This document shows positions 8,487 to 15,081 of a stretch of DNA of 16,600 nucleotides, in pieces (positions within the stretch are counted from its first letter, which is position 1; each line of letters starts with the position of its first letter). This DNA comes from Porphyromonadaceae bacterium (GTDB lineage Bacteria; Bacteroidota; Bacteroidia; Bacteroidales; Paludibacteraceae): contig CAJPNS010000036.1 of NCBI GenBank assembly GCA_905372135.1, positions 1 through 16,600 on the forward strand, read 5' to 3'. Under the pieces are notes generated by a model, which worked only from the letters and a program-made list of their open reading frames with translations, did no database searches and was not told the DNA's origin. A program made the position numbers and the translations under genes.

Positions 8487-9665
8487 ATGATACACCAAAG
8501 ATTGATGTCAAAAAACTTCACTCTGCTGACGATAGCCAACTTTTTTATGGCTATTGCATTCTATTTCATGACTCCCGTGATGTCTGTCTTCATGGCAGAT
8601 ACATTCCACTCCGACGAACAACAGGTAGGAATAGCGATGTTTGCTTTTACTATAGCCGCTATCGGGATACGCCCATTTGCAGGCTATATACTCGACGGAT
8701 TCAATCGGCACATAGTATATCTCATATCGTTTCTAGTTTTCATGCTACTATTTACGGGATACGCCCTAGTCGGCTGCATTGCTCTATTGGTAGCCGTACG
8801 GTTTCTTCACGGTCTATCTTGGGGTGCTATCAACACGTCGGCATATACGCTCGCTATCGACTTCATCCCCGAGCAACGAAGAGGATTGGGACTCGGTGTA
8901 TTCGGCATTTCGATGAATATAGCTATGGCGTTAGCGCCGCTTATAGCGTTTGCCATTGCCCGCAGTAGCGGCTACGATACCCTATTCTATTCGGCTGTGG
9001 GTATATGTCTGGTAGGCTTTGTATTAGCTTCGTTGCTTTCGGTCAATAAAGTAAAAAGAGTCCCTCAACGTCTGTCGATATCCAATCTGTTTGAAAAGAA
9101 AGTATTGATTATATCTATCAATGCTATGCTTGCACAAATACCATACGGTGGCATCATATCGTTTATAGCACTCTATAGCAGACAGATAGGCGAAGCTCAT
9201 AGCGGTTTGTTTTTCATACTGATGGCGATAGGTTTCGGATTGTCGAGGATATTGTCGGGCTGGTTGTACGATAAGTTCGGTCCGCGTAATGTAATCGCTG
9301 CCGGTATTTCGTCGATATTCTTAGGGTTGGTAATAATAGGATTTTTCGCTACACCATTAGGTTTCAATGCTTCGGCTATAATACTTGGTATCGGTTTCGG
9401 TGTACTCTCGCCGACCTTTCAGGCAATGGCAAATAAGTACATTGCTCCCGAAAGTCGAGGTGCGGCAAACTCCACGTACCTTATGTGTGTCGATAGCGGT
9501 ATAGGGCTGGGTATGATACTATTCGGTCTACTGATACCTATCGTAGGCTACAATGGTACGTTTTATGCATCGGCTATAATAGAACTGATAGCCATACTGT
9601 TTTTCCTTCTCCTTACCATACCGAGATTCAACAAATCAAAGCAAATACAATCACTAACTCATTAA
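8487..9665 (+). CDS. Major facilitator superfamily transporter (12 TM), substrate unknown
   Basis: Inner-membrane secondary transporter of 392 aa with about 12 hydrophobic segments in two halves. These are separated by a polar central loop near residues 187-205 (NKVKRVPQRLSISNLFEKK). A motif A-like loop follows TM2 (G66-YILDGFNRH), and RFLHG near 105-109 resembles the motif B arginine in TM4. A second loop, GWLYDKFGPRN near 258-268, is the repeat of motif A in the C-terminal half. The fold resembles drug/arabinose-efflux type MFS proteins, but nothing in the sequence names a substrate. The stop is 13 bp before creD, which strongly suggests co-transcription. The ATG at 8487 is preceded by an AT-rich leader without a clear promoter, so it may read through from valS. 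Confidence 0.9.
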   Translation: MIHQRLMSKNFTLLTIANFFMAIAFYFMTPVMSVFMADTFHSDEQQVGIAMFAFTIAAIGIRPFAGYILDGFNRHIVYLISFLVFMLLFTGYALVGCIALLVAVRFLHGLSWGAINTSAYTLAIDFIPEQRRGLGLGVFGISMNIAMALAPLIAFAIARSSGYDTLFYSAVGICLVGFVLASLLSVNKVKRVPQRLSISNLFEKKVLIISINAMLAQIPYGGIISFIALYSRQIGEAHSGLFFILMAIGFGLSRILSGWLYDKFGPRNVIAAGISSIFLGLVIIGFFATPLGFNASAIILGIGFGVLSPTFQAMANKYIAPESRGAANSTYLMCVDSGIGLGMILFGLLIPIVGYNGTFYASAIIELIAILFFLLLTIPRFNKSKQIQSLTH

Positions 9666-9678
9666 CAATAAAAAGACA

Positions 9679-11100
9679 ATGGATACTTATAATGAAAACG
9701 AAAACACAACCCGAGAAGTAAACGTTGCCAAACGCAACTTCTTCGAACGGCATTCGACCGTAATAAAAATGTTTGTAATAGGCTTTATTACTCTGCTTCT
9801 ACTCATTCCTCTCAATATGATTGAGTCACTTATAACAGAGCGGAAAGTAACGCGTAAAAAAGCTGTGGAAGATATTACCTCCAAGTGGGGTAGCGAGCAG
9901 ACTATTGTCGGTCCGTGCCTCGTATTGCCATACTCAGAGACAATTGTCGACGGCGATAAAAGAGTGGAGACAGAAAACTATCTACTCGTATTGCCCGAAT
10001 ACCTTAATATACAAGGTAGTACTGCTGTCGAGCAACGTCGAAGAGGTATTTACAATGTTTCGCTCTATGCTGTAGATGCTGTATTGTCGGGCGAATTCGA
10101 TATGTCGGTCATAAGTAAATACAATGTCCCGACATCACGCCTGAAACCCGACAAGATGCAGGTAATACTCGGATTGTCGGACTTGAAAGGGATAAAAGAC
10201 AAAGTGATATTGAACGTCTCGGGCAGGCAGACGGAGTTCGAACCGGGACTACAAATAGAGTCTATTGCAACAGGTGTGTTTGATAGATTTATGACCGATA
10301 ATTCTTATAGTGACGAGGCAGAGCTGTTTTCGGCAGGGCTCAATGCCAAGCTCGACTCCGTGGATAATACCGTCCAAAAACTTACGGGCAAACTGCCTTT
10401 CTCCATATCGCTCAAGATGAATGGTTCTTATAGCCTGTACTTCACTCCGATAGGTAAGACTACTACTGTCGGTCTGAAGTCCGACTGGGCTACTCCGAGT
10501 TTCGACGGCAGTTTCTTGCCCGAGAGCCGCAGTGTTACCGATTCGGGTTTCGTTGCTTCGTGGAAGGTGCTCAACCTCAACCGCAGCTATGGGCAGGTGC
10601 TCAATGCTTACGAATCGGAGAGTATCAACAAGATGGCTCAGTCGAGGTTCGGTGTCAAATTTATCCAAGCAGTCGACCAGTATCAGCAGAATATGCGTAG
10701 TGTGAAATATGCGATACTTATCGTTCTGCTCACGTTTGTAGCTGTATTTTTCATCGAACTTATAAAGAAAAAAAGCGTCAATACGCTTCAATACCTGCTT
10801 GTCGGGTTGGCTTTGGTGATATTCTACAGCCTACTGCTTTCGTTGTCGGAGGTTTGCGGTTTTGCGTGGGCATATCTGATAAGTGCGGTGATGACTATGG
10901 CAATGATATCCATACAGATGTCGAGCATACTCAAAGACCTTAGACAAGGGCTGTTTGTAGGTGCTCTGCTGGCATTTCTTTATTTGTTCGTTTACATATT
11001 GATACAGATGGAAAGCTATGCGTTGCTGGTGGGTAGTCTCGGTTTGTTTGCCATATTGGCTGTGATAATGTATTATTCGAGAAAAATCAAATTGCTGTAA
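9679..11100 (+). CDS. creD: CreD-family inner-membrane protein
   Basis: Inner-membrane protein of the CreD family, linked in other bacteria to envelope integrity and to beta-lactam or colicin response; its molecular activity is unknown. The 473 aa show the family layout. A cytosolic N-terminus leads to TM1 (about residues 30-50). A large extracytoplasmic domain (about 55-340) follows, starting with the conserved WGSEQTIVGPCLVLPY. Five C-terminal membrane segments then lie near 343-362, 370-390, 393-412, 423-442 and 445-466. The segment QYLLVGLALVIFYSLLLSLSE is very characteristic. No creBC-type two-component system lies next to it. It is embedded between an MFS transporter (13 bp upstream) and an exported S41 protease (42 bp downstream), so it probably belongs to an envelope-related operon. 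Assignment to the family is secure; role is inferred. Confidence 0.93.
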   Translation: MDTYNENENTTREVNVAKRNFFERHSTVIKMFVIGFITLLLLIPLNMIESLITERKVTRKKAVEDITSKWGSEQTIVGPCLVLPYSETIVDGDKRVETENYLLVLPEYLNIQGSTAVEQRRRGIYNVSLYAVDAVLSGEFDMSVISKYNVPTSRLKPDKMQVILGLSDLKGIKDKVILNVSGRQTEFEPGLQIESIATGVFDRFMTDNSYSDEAELFSAGLNAKLDSVDNTVQKLTGKLPFSISLKMNGSYSLYFTPIGKTTTVGLKSDWATPSFDGSFLPESRSVTDSGFVASWKVLNLNRSYGQVLNAYESESINKMAQSRFGVKFIQAVDQYQQNMRSVKYAILIVLLTFVAVFFIELIKKKSVNTLQYLLVGLALVIFYSLLLSLSEVCGFAWAYLISAVMTMAMISIQMSSILKDLRQGLFVGALLAFLYLFVYILIQMESYALLVGSLGLFAILAVIMYYSRKIKLL

Positions 11101-11142
11101 TCCCTTACCGCTATTTTAGGTTTAATAAAAAACATTCCGATA

Positions 11143-12723
11143 ATGAAGAATAAATATTTGAAAATAACTGTCGTGCTGCTTCTCTTCTGTGGTATATCGT
11201 CGGCACAGATGCCCATATCGAAGGAGCAATACTACAAACTCAACCAGACGGTGTATGCCATCAAAGAGTTGTATGTGGATACCGTAAACGATACCAAGTT
11301 GGTAGAATACGCCATCAGCGGGATACTCGAAAACTTAGACCCGCACTCGGTGTATATCCCTGCCCAAGAGGTACAGCGTGCCAACGAGCCTCTACAAGGC
11401 AGTTTCGACGGTATCGGAATACAGTTTCAGATGCAGAAAGATACTCTACTCGTGGTAAATCCGCTCCGCAACTGTCCGGCAGAGAAAGTGGGCGTACTTA
11501 TGGGCGACCGTATAATATCGGTAGACGGAGTGAACATAGCCGGGGTGAAGATGCAGACGAGCGACATAATGAAAAAGCTGCGTGGCAGACGAGGCACTAA
11601 GGTGAATGTGCAGGTGGTTCGTCGGGGTGTGAAAGAGCCGATAGATTTTGTCATCACTCGCGACAAAATACCCCTCTACTCGGTCGAAGTAGCCTACAAG
11701 ATAGCTCCCAAAGTCGGATATATCAATATCAGCAGTTTCTCGGTAACTACGACAAAAGAGTTCGAAAAAGCTTTCGACGGGCTGAAAAAGAAAGGGATAA
11801 CCTCGCTCATAATAGACCTTCAAAGCAACGGAGGCGGGCTTATGGATGCGGCTATCAATATTGTAGATGAGTTTTTACCTAAAAATAAAGAGATACTATA
11901 CACCAAAGGTACACATTACCCGCGTCAGAGCTTTTACTCGAAGAGTAACAGCAGCTTCGACGGCAATGTGGTAGTGCTTATCGACGAATATTCGGCTTCT
12001 GCTTCGGAGATAGTATCGGGAGCTCTTCAGGATTGGGACAGAGCCATCGTCGTGGGACGGCGTTCGTTTGGTAAGGGGCTCGTACAGCGTCCGCTGAGCC
12101 TTGCCGACGGCTCGGAGCTACGTCTGACAATTGCAAGATATTACACTCCGAGCGGACGGAATATCCAAAAACCTTACAGCGACGGTGTAGAGAAATATCA
12201 AAACGAACTTGTCGGACGTAAGAAACACGGTGAGTTGCAGAATGCCGACAGCATCAATTTCCCTGACTCGCTCAAATTCAAAACACTGGTACTCGGCAGG
12301 ACTGTCTACGGCGGCGGCGGCATTATGCCCGACGTCTTCGTCCCACTCGACACGACGAAGTTCACAGTATTCCACCGCGAAATATTGGCAAAAGGTATTT
12401 TAAACCAAAGCGTAATGAATATCACAGAGAAAAATGGCAAAAACATAAAGAAACTTTTCCCTAAATTCGAGCAATACGAAAGCGGATTTGTAGTATCGGA
12501 CGACATATTCGACAGCATCGTAGCAGATGCAAAGAAGGCAAATATAAAAATCGACAATCAACAAATAGAGATATCCAAACCTATCATTATACTGCAAATA
12601 AAAGCATTACTGGCTCGTACTTTCTACGAACAAGGCGATTATTACAAGATAATGAACAAAGAGAACAATATCGTAATGAAAGGGGTCGAAGTGATAAAGA
12701 ATTTCGACAAGTATCTGAAATAA
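11143..12723 (+). CDS. S41-family C-terminal processing protease (PDZ + peptidase S41), exported
   Basis: Serine protease of the CtpA/Tsp (Prc) type, which cleaves proteins near their C-terminus in the periplasm. A signal peptide (KNKYLK, then a hydrophobic core) ends at SSA-Q, with cleavage predicted after A21. The cysteine at 16 does not sit in a proper lipobox. A PDZ domain starts near residue 86 (GSFDGIGIQF, then VGVLMGDRIISVDGV). The S41 core holds the Ser/Lys dyad: S286 in YSASASEIVS and K311 in RRSFGKGLVQ. The 25-residue spacing equals that of E. coli Tsp S430/K455. Q315 follows. The C-terminal ~120 residues after GGIMPDVFVP form the extension common in Bacteroidetes members. It follows creD by 42 bp and is probably in the same transcript. 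No defects are seen. Confidence 0.95.
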   Translation: MKNKYLKITVVLLLFCGISSAQMPISKEQYYKLNQTVYAIKELYVDTVNDTKLVEYAISGILENLDPHSVYIPAQEVQRANEPLQGSFDGIGIQFQMQKDTLLVVNPLRNCPAEKVGVLMGDRIISVDGVNIAGVKMQTSDIMKKLRGRRGTKVNVQVVRRGVKEPIDFVITRDKIPLYSVEVAYKIAPKVGYINISSFSVTTTKEFEKAFDGLKKKGITSLIIDLQSNGGGLMDAAINIVDEFLPKNKEILYTKGTHYPRQSFYSKSNSSFDGNVVVLIDEYSASASEIVSGALQDWDRAIVVGRRSFGKGLVQRPLSLADGSELRLTIARYYTPSGRNIQKPYSDGVEKYQNELVGRKKHGELQNADSINFPDSLKFKTLVLGRTVYGGGGIMPDVFVPLDTTKFTVFHREILAKGILNQSVMNITEKNGKNIKKLFPKFEQYESGFVVSDDIFDSIVADAKKANIKIDNQQIEISKPIIILQIKALLARTFYEQGDYYKIMNKENNIVMKGVEVIKNFDKYLK

Positions 12724-12729
12724 ATTCAT

Positions 12730-12737
12730 TAACTTTG
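12730..12737 (+). promoter_or_regulatory. -7 promoter element of the NadR-like kinase gene
   Basis: TAACTTTG, an exact TAnnTTTG, lies just after the protease stop codon and 18 bp before the TTG at 12756. It predicts a very short leader of about 11-12 nt. The match may be fortuitous, but the same arrangement is seen before the antitoxin-like gene at 14754. Confidence 0.5.
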
Positions 12738-12755
12738 CCCCAAAATAGTAAGGCT

Positions 12756-13292
12756 TTGAAAAAAATAGTAATACTTGGACCCGAATCGGTAGGTAAGACC
12801 ACACTTTGCAACGAATTAGGCAAACGCCTCTCGTCGGTAGTCGTACCCGAATACGCTCGAACATATGTAGAGGAGCTCAAACACCACTATACATACGACG
12901 ACGTAGAGATTATCGCTCGGCGACAACTTGCCGATTTCAGGCGAGCAACGACCGACAACACCGATGCGGAATTCTTGATAATGGACACCTTTCTTATAAC
13001 GACAAAAGTATGGTTTGCACACGTATACGACAGGTATCCCAAGTGGTTGCAGGCGGCAATAGAGAAAGAAGAGATAGACCTCTACTTGCTGCTGAAGCCC
13101 GATATAGAGTGGGTCGAAGACCCCGCACGCGAGAATCCGCATATAAGAGAGTACCTATACGACAGATACAAGGCTGAGGTAGAGGCAATAGGAGGAAAAT
13201 ATGCCGAAATAGAAGGTATCGGCAATATCCGCACCAAACGTGCGTTGAGAGCTATAAACAAGATGAAAAGAGAATCGGAAGAGACAAAATAA
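12756..13292 (+). CDS. NadR-like P-loop ATPase/kinase (ribosylnicotinamide kinase-like domain)
   Basis: P-loop protein related to the C-terminal kinase domain of NadR (AAA_28-type), which phosphorylates nicotinamide riboside in NAD salvage. From the TTG at 12756 it has 178 aa. The Walker A is GPESVGKTT (residues 8-16). EYARTYVEEL follows, then LIMDTFLITTKVWF (Walker B/acceptor region) and LLKPDIEWVEDPARENPHIRE, which carries the W-x-x-D-x-x-R pattern typical of the family. No ATG is available at the 5' end. The in-frame TTG at 12735 overlaps the TAACTTTG promoter element. The TTG at 12756 instead gives KKIVILGPESVGKTT, the usual N-terminus. No PnuC transporter and no NMN adenylyltransferase domain are present, so the biological role remains inferred. 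It may read on into the downstream arginase-fold gene 118 bp away. Confidence 0.82.
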   Translation: MKKIVILGPESVGKTTLCNELGKRLSSVVVPEYARTYVEELKHHYTYDDVEIIARRQLADFRRATTDNTDAEFLIMDTFLITTKVWFAHVYDRYPKWLQAAIEKEEIDLYLLLKPDIEWVEDPARENPHIREYLYDRYKAEVEAIGGKYAEIEGIGNIRTKRALRAINKMKRESEETK

Positions 13293-13294
13293 CA

Positions 13295-13315
13295 CCGAAA
13301 GTACCGATTGTTTTA
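13295..13315 (-). repeat. Isolated degenerate inverted copy of the 22-bp repeat unit
   Basis: Read on the minus strand, this segment resembles the unit of the array at 14392-14612. The plus strand CGAAAGTACCGATTGTTTT aligns with the reverse complement of the unit, differing by one gap and two substitutions over about 20 bases. It lies directly after the stop of the NadR-like gene and more than 1 kb from the array. The similarity was found by eye and could be chance. Confidence 0.35.
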
Positions 13316-13410
13316 TAAAAAGTATATCGCCTAATCGATTAATAAATAAAATTATAAACCTAAAGATAACCGAAATTTCATCGATGTTATCGATAAAAGA
13401 TAGATGAATT

Positions 13411-14274
13411 ATGAAAAACTTTGCAGCATTAAAGGGAGCTTTCACAGACTACAACGAGGCAAAATTCTTCGTCTTGCCCGTGCCTTACAGCACTCAGAAC
13501 GACTGGAATCCGATGGCAAATAGAGGAGCTGAGGCTATAATTGAGGCTTCGCAACACTTGGAACTATACGATACAGAGACCCGCCGACAGGTCTGGCAGA
13601 AGGGAATACATACTTCGGAACCGCTATTTAACCTCAACTCCGACGAGAAAGTATGCGACTTGGTAAAAAACAAAGTAAGCGAGATATTGGAAATGGACAA
13701 ATTCCCCGTAGTATTGGGCGGCAATCGCACGGTATCGATAGGGGCAGCGAGTGCTGCTTGCAGCAAGACAGACGACATAACGGTAGTGCAATTCGGAGCA
13801 CACAATTCGATGAGAGTCAACTACAAAGGTAGCGAATACAGCCCCGAGTGTGCGATGTATCACATCAAAAAGCTCGCTCCGCTTGTGCAGATAGGTATCA
13901 GAGCCATAGGTGCCGACGGCGAACGCAATAGCGACCTGTCGAAGATGTTTTTCGCTCGCGATATATTTTTCGACCACAATAGCCGCTGGCTCAACGAAGT
14001 TTACGACGCTATTACCAAAAACGTCTATATCACACTCGACCTCAACGTGCTCGACCCGTCGGTAATGCCTTCGGTAAGCGTGCCCGAACCCGGCGGACTG
14101 AGGTATTTCACTCTCCTGCGTGTACTCAAAGAGATATTCAGGCGAAGCAACGTCATGGGTATCGATATCGTCGGTCTTTGCCCCGACAACACGAACGTAG
14201 CACCAAACTTCCTTGCCGCACGCCTCGCATATCAGGCGATGACCTACAAAGCCATTTACAGTTACGGACTGTAG
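13411..14274 (+). CDS. Arginase/agmatinase-fold (ureohydrolase) protein with degenerate metal site, probable pseudoenzyme
   Basis: The 287-aa protein has the ureohydrolase family architecture, but the catalytic motifs are altered. Where agmatinases have GGDHS, this has GGNRT (103-107), so the Mn-ligand His is R106. DAHxD is GAHNS (129-133), keeping only H131. SxDxD is TLDLN (208-212), keeping D210 while the second Asp is N212. The guanidinium-binding Glu of the VDxVEV region is G255 (IDIVGLCP). The structural PEPGGL motif (225-230) and the rest of the fold are intact. Two of six Mn ligands therefore remain, and hydrolysis of arginine, agmatine or formiminoglutamate looks unlikely. The reading frame is unbroken, so this is a maintained protein rather than a pseudogene. 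A regulatory or scaffolding role, or a new chemistry, is conjecture. It ends at a strong terminator. Confidence 0.85.
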   Translation: MKNFAALKGAFTDYNEAKFFVLPVPYSTQNDWNPMANRGAEAIIEASQHLELYDTETRRQVWQKGIHTSEPLFNLNSDEKVCDLVKNKVSEILEMDKFPVVLGGNRTVSIGAASAACSKTDDITVVQFGAHNSMRVNYKGSEYSPECAMYHIKKLAPLVQIGIRAIGADGERNSDLSKMFFARDIFFDHNSRWLNEVYDAITKNVYITLDLNVLDPSVMPSVSVPEPGGLRYFTLLRVLKEIFRRSNVMGIDIVGLCPDNTNVAPNFLAARLAYQAMTYKAIYSYGL

Positions 14275-14305
14275 CATTGGCAAGAGGTAAACGGTTAATA
14301 ATAGG

Positions 14306-14336
14306 TCGATTGCAAGTCTTTTGCAATCGATTTTTT
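14306..14336 (+). terminator. Rho-independent terminator after the arginase-fold gene
   Basis: TCGATTGCAA (14306-14315) and TTGCAATCGA (14321-14330) form a perfect 10-bp stem with a 5-nt loop, followed directly by six T (14331-14336). It closes the transcript that ends with the arginase-fold gene, 32 bp after its stop, and separates it from the repeat array. Confidence 0.92.
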
Positions 14337-14391
14337 CTTACGTCTCACCTACTCTACTTATATTATTGTATAAAAACGCTATATTGTTTCA

Positions 14392-14612
14392 GGGAAAACG
14401 ATAGGTACTTTTCGGAAAAACGATAGGTACTTTTCGTGAAAACGATAGGTACTTTTCAGAAAAACGATAGGTACTTTTCGTGAAAACGATAGGTACTTTT
14501 CGGGAAAAAGTAGGTACTTTTTGGGGAAAAAGTAGGTACTTTTCAGGGAAAAGATAGGTACTTTTGGGGAGGAAAGTAGGTAGTTTTTTTTGGAAAAAAA
14601 CAGGTACTTTTC
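14392..14612 (+). repeat. Tandem array of ten ~22-bp units (iteron-like)
   Basis: The core TAGGTACTTTTC begins at 14402, 14424, 14446, 14468, 14490, 14511, 14533, 14555 and 14577, with a last copy (CAGGTAC) at 14601. The spacing is therefore 22 bp except one 21 and one 24. Units 1-5 share 18 identical bases (AAACGATAGGTACTTTTC). Units 6-10 decay progressively: GATAGG becomes AGTAGG, unit 9 has GGTAG, and unit 10 has CAGG. Each unit carries GAAAA and TTTTC arms, so single units and unit junctions (TTTTC-GT-GAAAA) are short dyads. The period of about two helical turns places all copies on one face of DNA, as in protein-binding iterons. Binding is an inference, and no replication gene is next to it. 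Confidence 0.95.
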
Positions 14613-14619
14613 GCGGACA

Positions 14620-14634
14620 CTACCTTATCGTTTT
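14620..14634 (-). repeat. Inverted copy of the repeat core at the right edge of the array
   Basis: On the minus strand this reads AAAACGATAAGGTAG, which equals the unit core AAAACGATAGGTA with one extra A. It lies 8 bp after the last direct unit and in opposite orientation. Any direct unit could pair with it over about 13 bp with one bulge. Confidence 0.7.
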
Positions 14635-14727
14635 TATAATAAGCATATATATTCGCAAAAAAACAACTGATGAAATAGAAATCACATAAAATCAGACTTT
14701 ATAAAAGCAGCTTCGATATAAAAAGTA

Positions 14728-14735
14728 TATCTTTG
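14728..14735 (+). promoter_or_regulatory. -7 promoter element of the antitoxin-like gene
   Basis: TATCTTTG, an exact TAnnTTTG, lies 18 bp before the ATG at 14754, predicting a leader of about 11 nt. The in-frame TTG at 14733 is part of this element and should not be used as a start. The -33 region has no clear TTTG. Confidence 0.6.
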
Positions 14736-14753
14736 CAGAAAAATAAGACTATT

Positions 14754-15032
14754 ATGACTATCACATTCACCATCAAAGACAACACGCCACAATCATTAGC
14801 TTTCGTGGAGTATATAAAGAAACTCGATTTTATAAAAATCACAAAAATAAAAGAGGAAAAGACATCTCTATCTAAATCGCAAACAAAAGATTTAGAGGAA
14901 GATGAGTATGGAATGCCTATTAAATATCGAGACGAAATTATGGCTCTTTCTAAAAAAGCAAATAGCAATATGACAAAACGTTGGGAGAAGGCTATTGCTA
15001 AAAAGGAACAAAAGTATGATAGTAATCTCTGA
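14754..15032 (+). CDS. Small antitoxin-like protein of a broken PIN-toxin pair (DUF2683-like)
   Basis: A 92-aa protein starting MTITFTIKDNTPQSLAFVEYIKKLDFI. It has a short beta/helix N-terminus followed by a charged, lysine-rich helical tail (KEEKTSLSKSQTKDLEEDEYGMP, then a basic C-terminus). This resembles small Bacteroidetes proteins encoded just before PIN-domain toxins, where the N-terminal part is thought to bind DNA or dimerise and the tail to hold the toxin. The supporting context is strong. Its last 17 bases overlap an ATG that opens a typical PIN N-terminus (MIVISDTNIIFS), the translationally coupled layout of toxin-antitoxin operons. The ATG at 14754 is chosen because the upstream TTG lies in the promoter. 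The gene is markedly AT-rich against the ROK kinase next door, which fits acquisition by transfer. The family name is tentative. Confidence 0.65.
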   Translation: MTITFTIKDNTPQSLAFVEYIKKLDFIKITKIKEEKTSLSKSQTKDLEEDEYGMPIKYRDEIMALSKKANSNMTKRWEKAIAKKEQKYDSNL

Positions 15033-15081
15033 TACGAATATCATTTTCAGTTGTTTCTATACGCTTTTTTCAGCAATAGCC
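14990..15081. repeat. 10-bp inverted repeat flanking the antitoxin end and toxin fragment
   Basis: GGCTATTGCT (14990-14999) in the antitoxin gene is repeated inverted as AGCAATAGCC (15072-15081), close to where the toxin homology ends. A-rich and T-rich flanks extend the pairing after one mismatch. The 72 bp between the arms hold the antitoxin stop and the PIN start. It could be the scar or cause of the rearrangement that removed the toxin, or chance. Confidence 0.5.

Larger units (their letters stand above)
14337..14753. other. 417-bp gene-free region holding the repeat array and the antitoxin promoter
   Basis: No credible protein or RNA gene is seen here. After the terminator come about 55 AT-rich bases. 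The tandem array (14392-14612), an inverted copy (14620-14634) and about 90 AT-rich bases without recognisable structure follow. The region ends with the TATCTTTG promoter and short leader of the antitoxin-like gene. Reading frames crossing it have no family resemblance and follow the repeat period. Confidence 0.75.

Noticed and set aside
13332..13394. Three ATCGAT palindromes upstream of the arginase-fold gene as a possible operator
   Set aside because: TCGA-containing words are very frequent throughout this genome segment, so three copies in an AT-rich spacer are not convincing; no larger dyad is formed.
13411..14274. Calling this gene speB or hutG, and linking it with the lyase at 4068 as a histidine pathway
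   Set aside because: The metal and substrate residues are mostly absent, the lyase lacks the HAL catalytic Glu, and the two genes are 8 kb apart with no other hut genes between them.
13624..14283. 219-aa minus-strand frame opposite the arginase-fold gene
   Set aside because: Antisense shadow. The plus-strand frame has clear family homology and its own terminator.
14392..14612. CRISPR array
   Set aside because: Units follow each other directly with a ~22-bp period; there are no unique spacers of constant length and no cas genes nearby.
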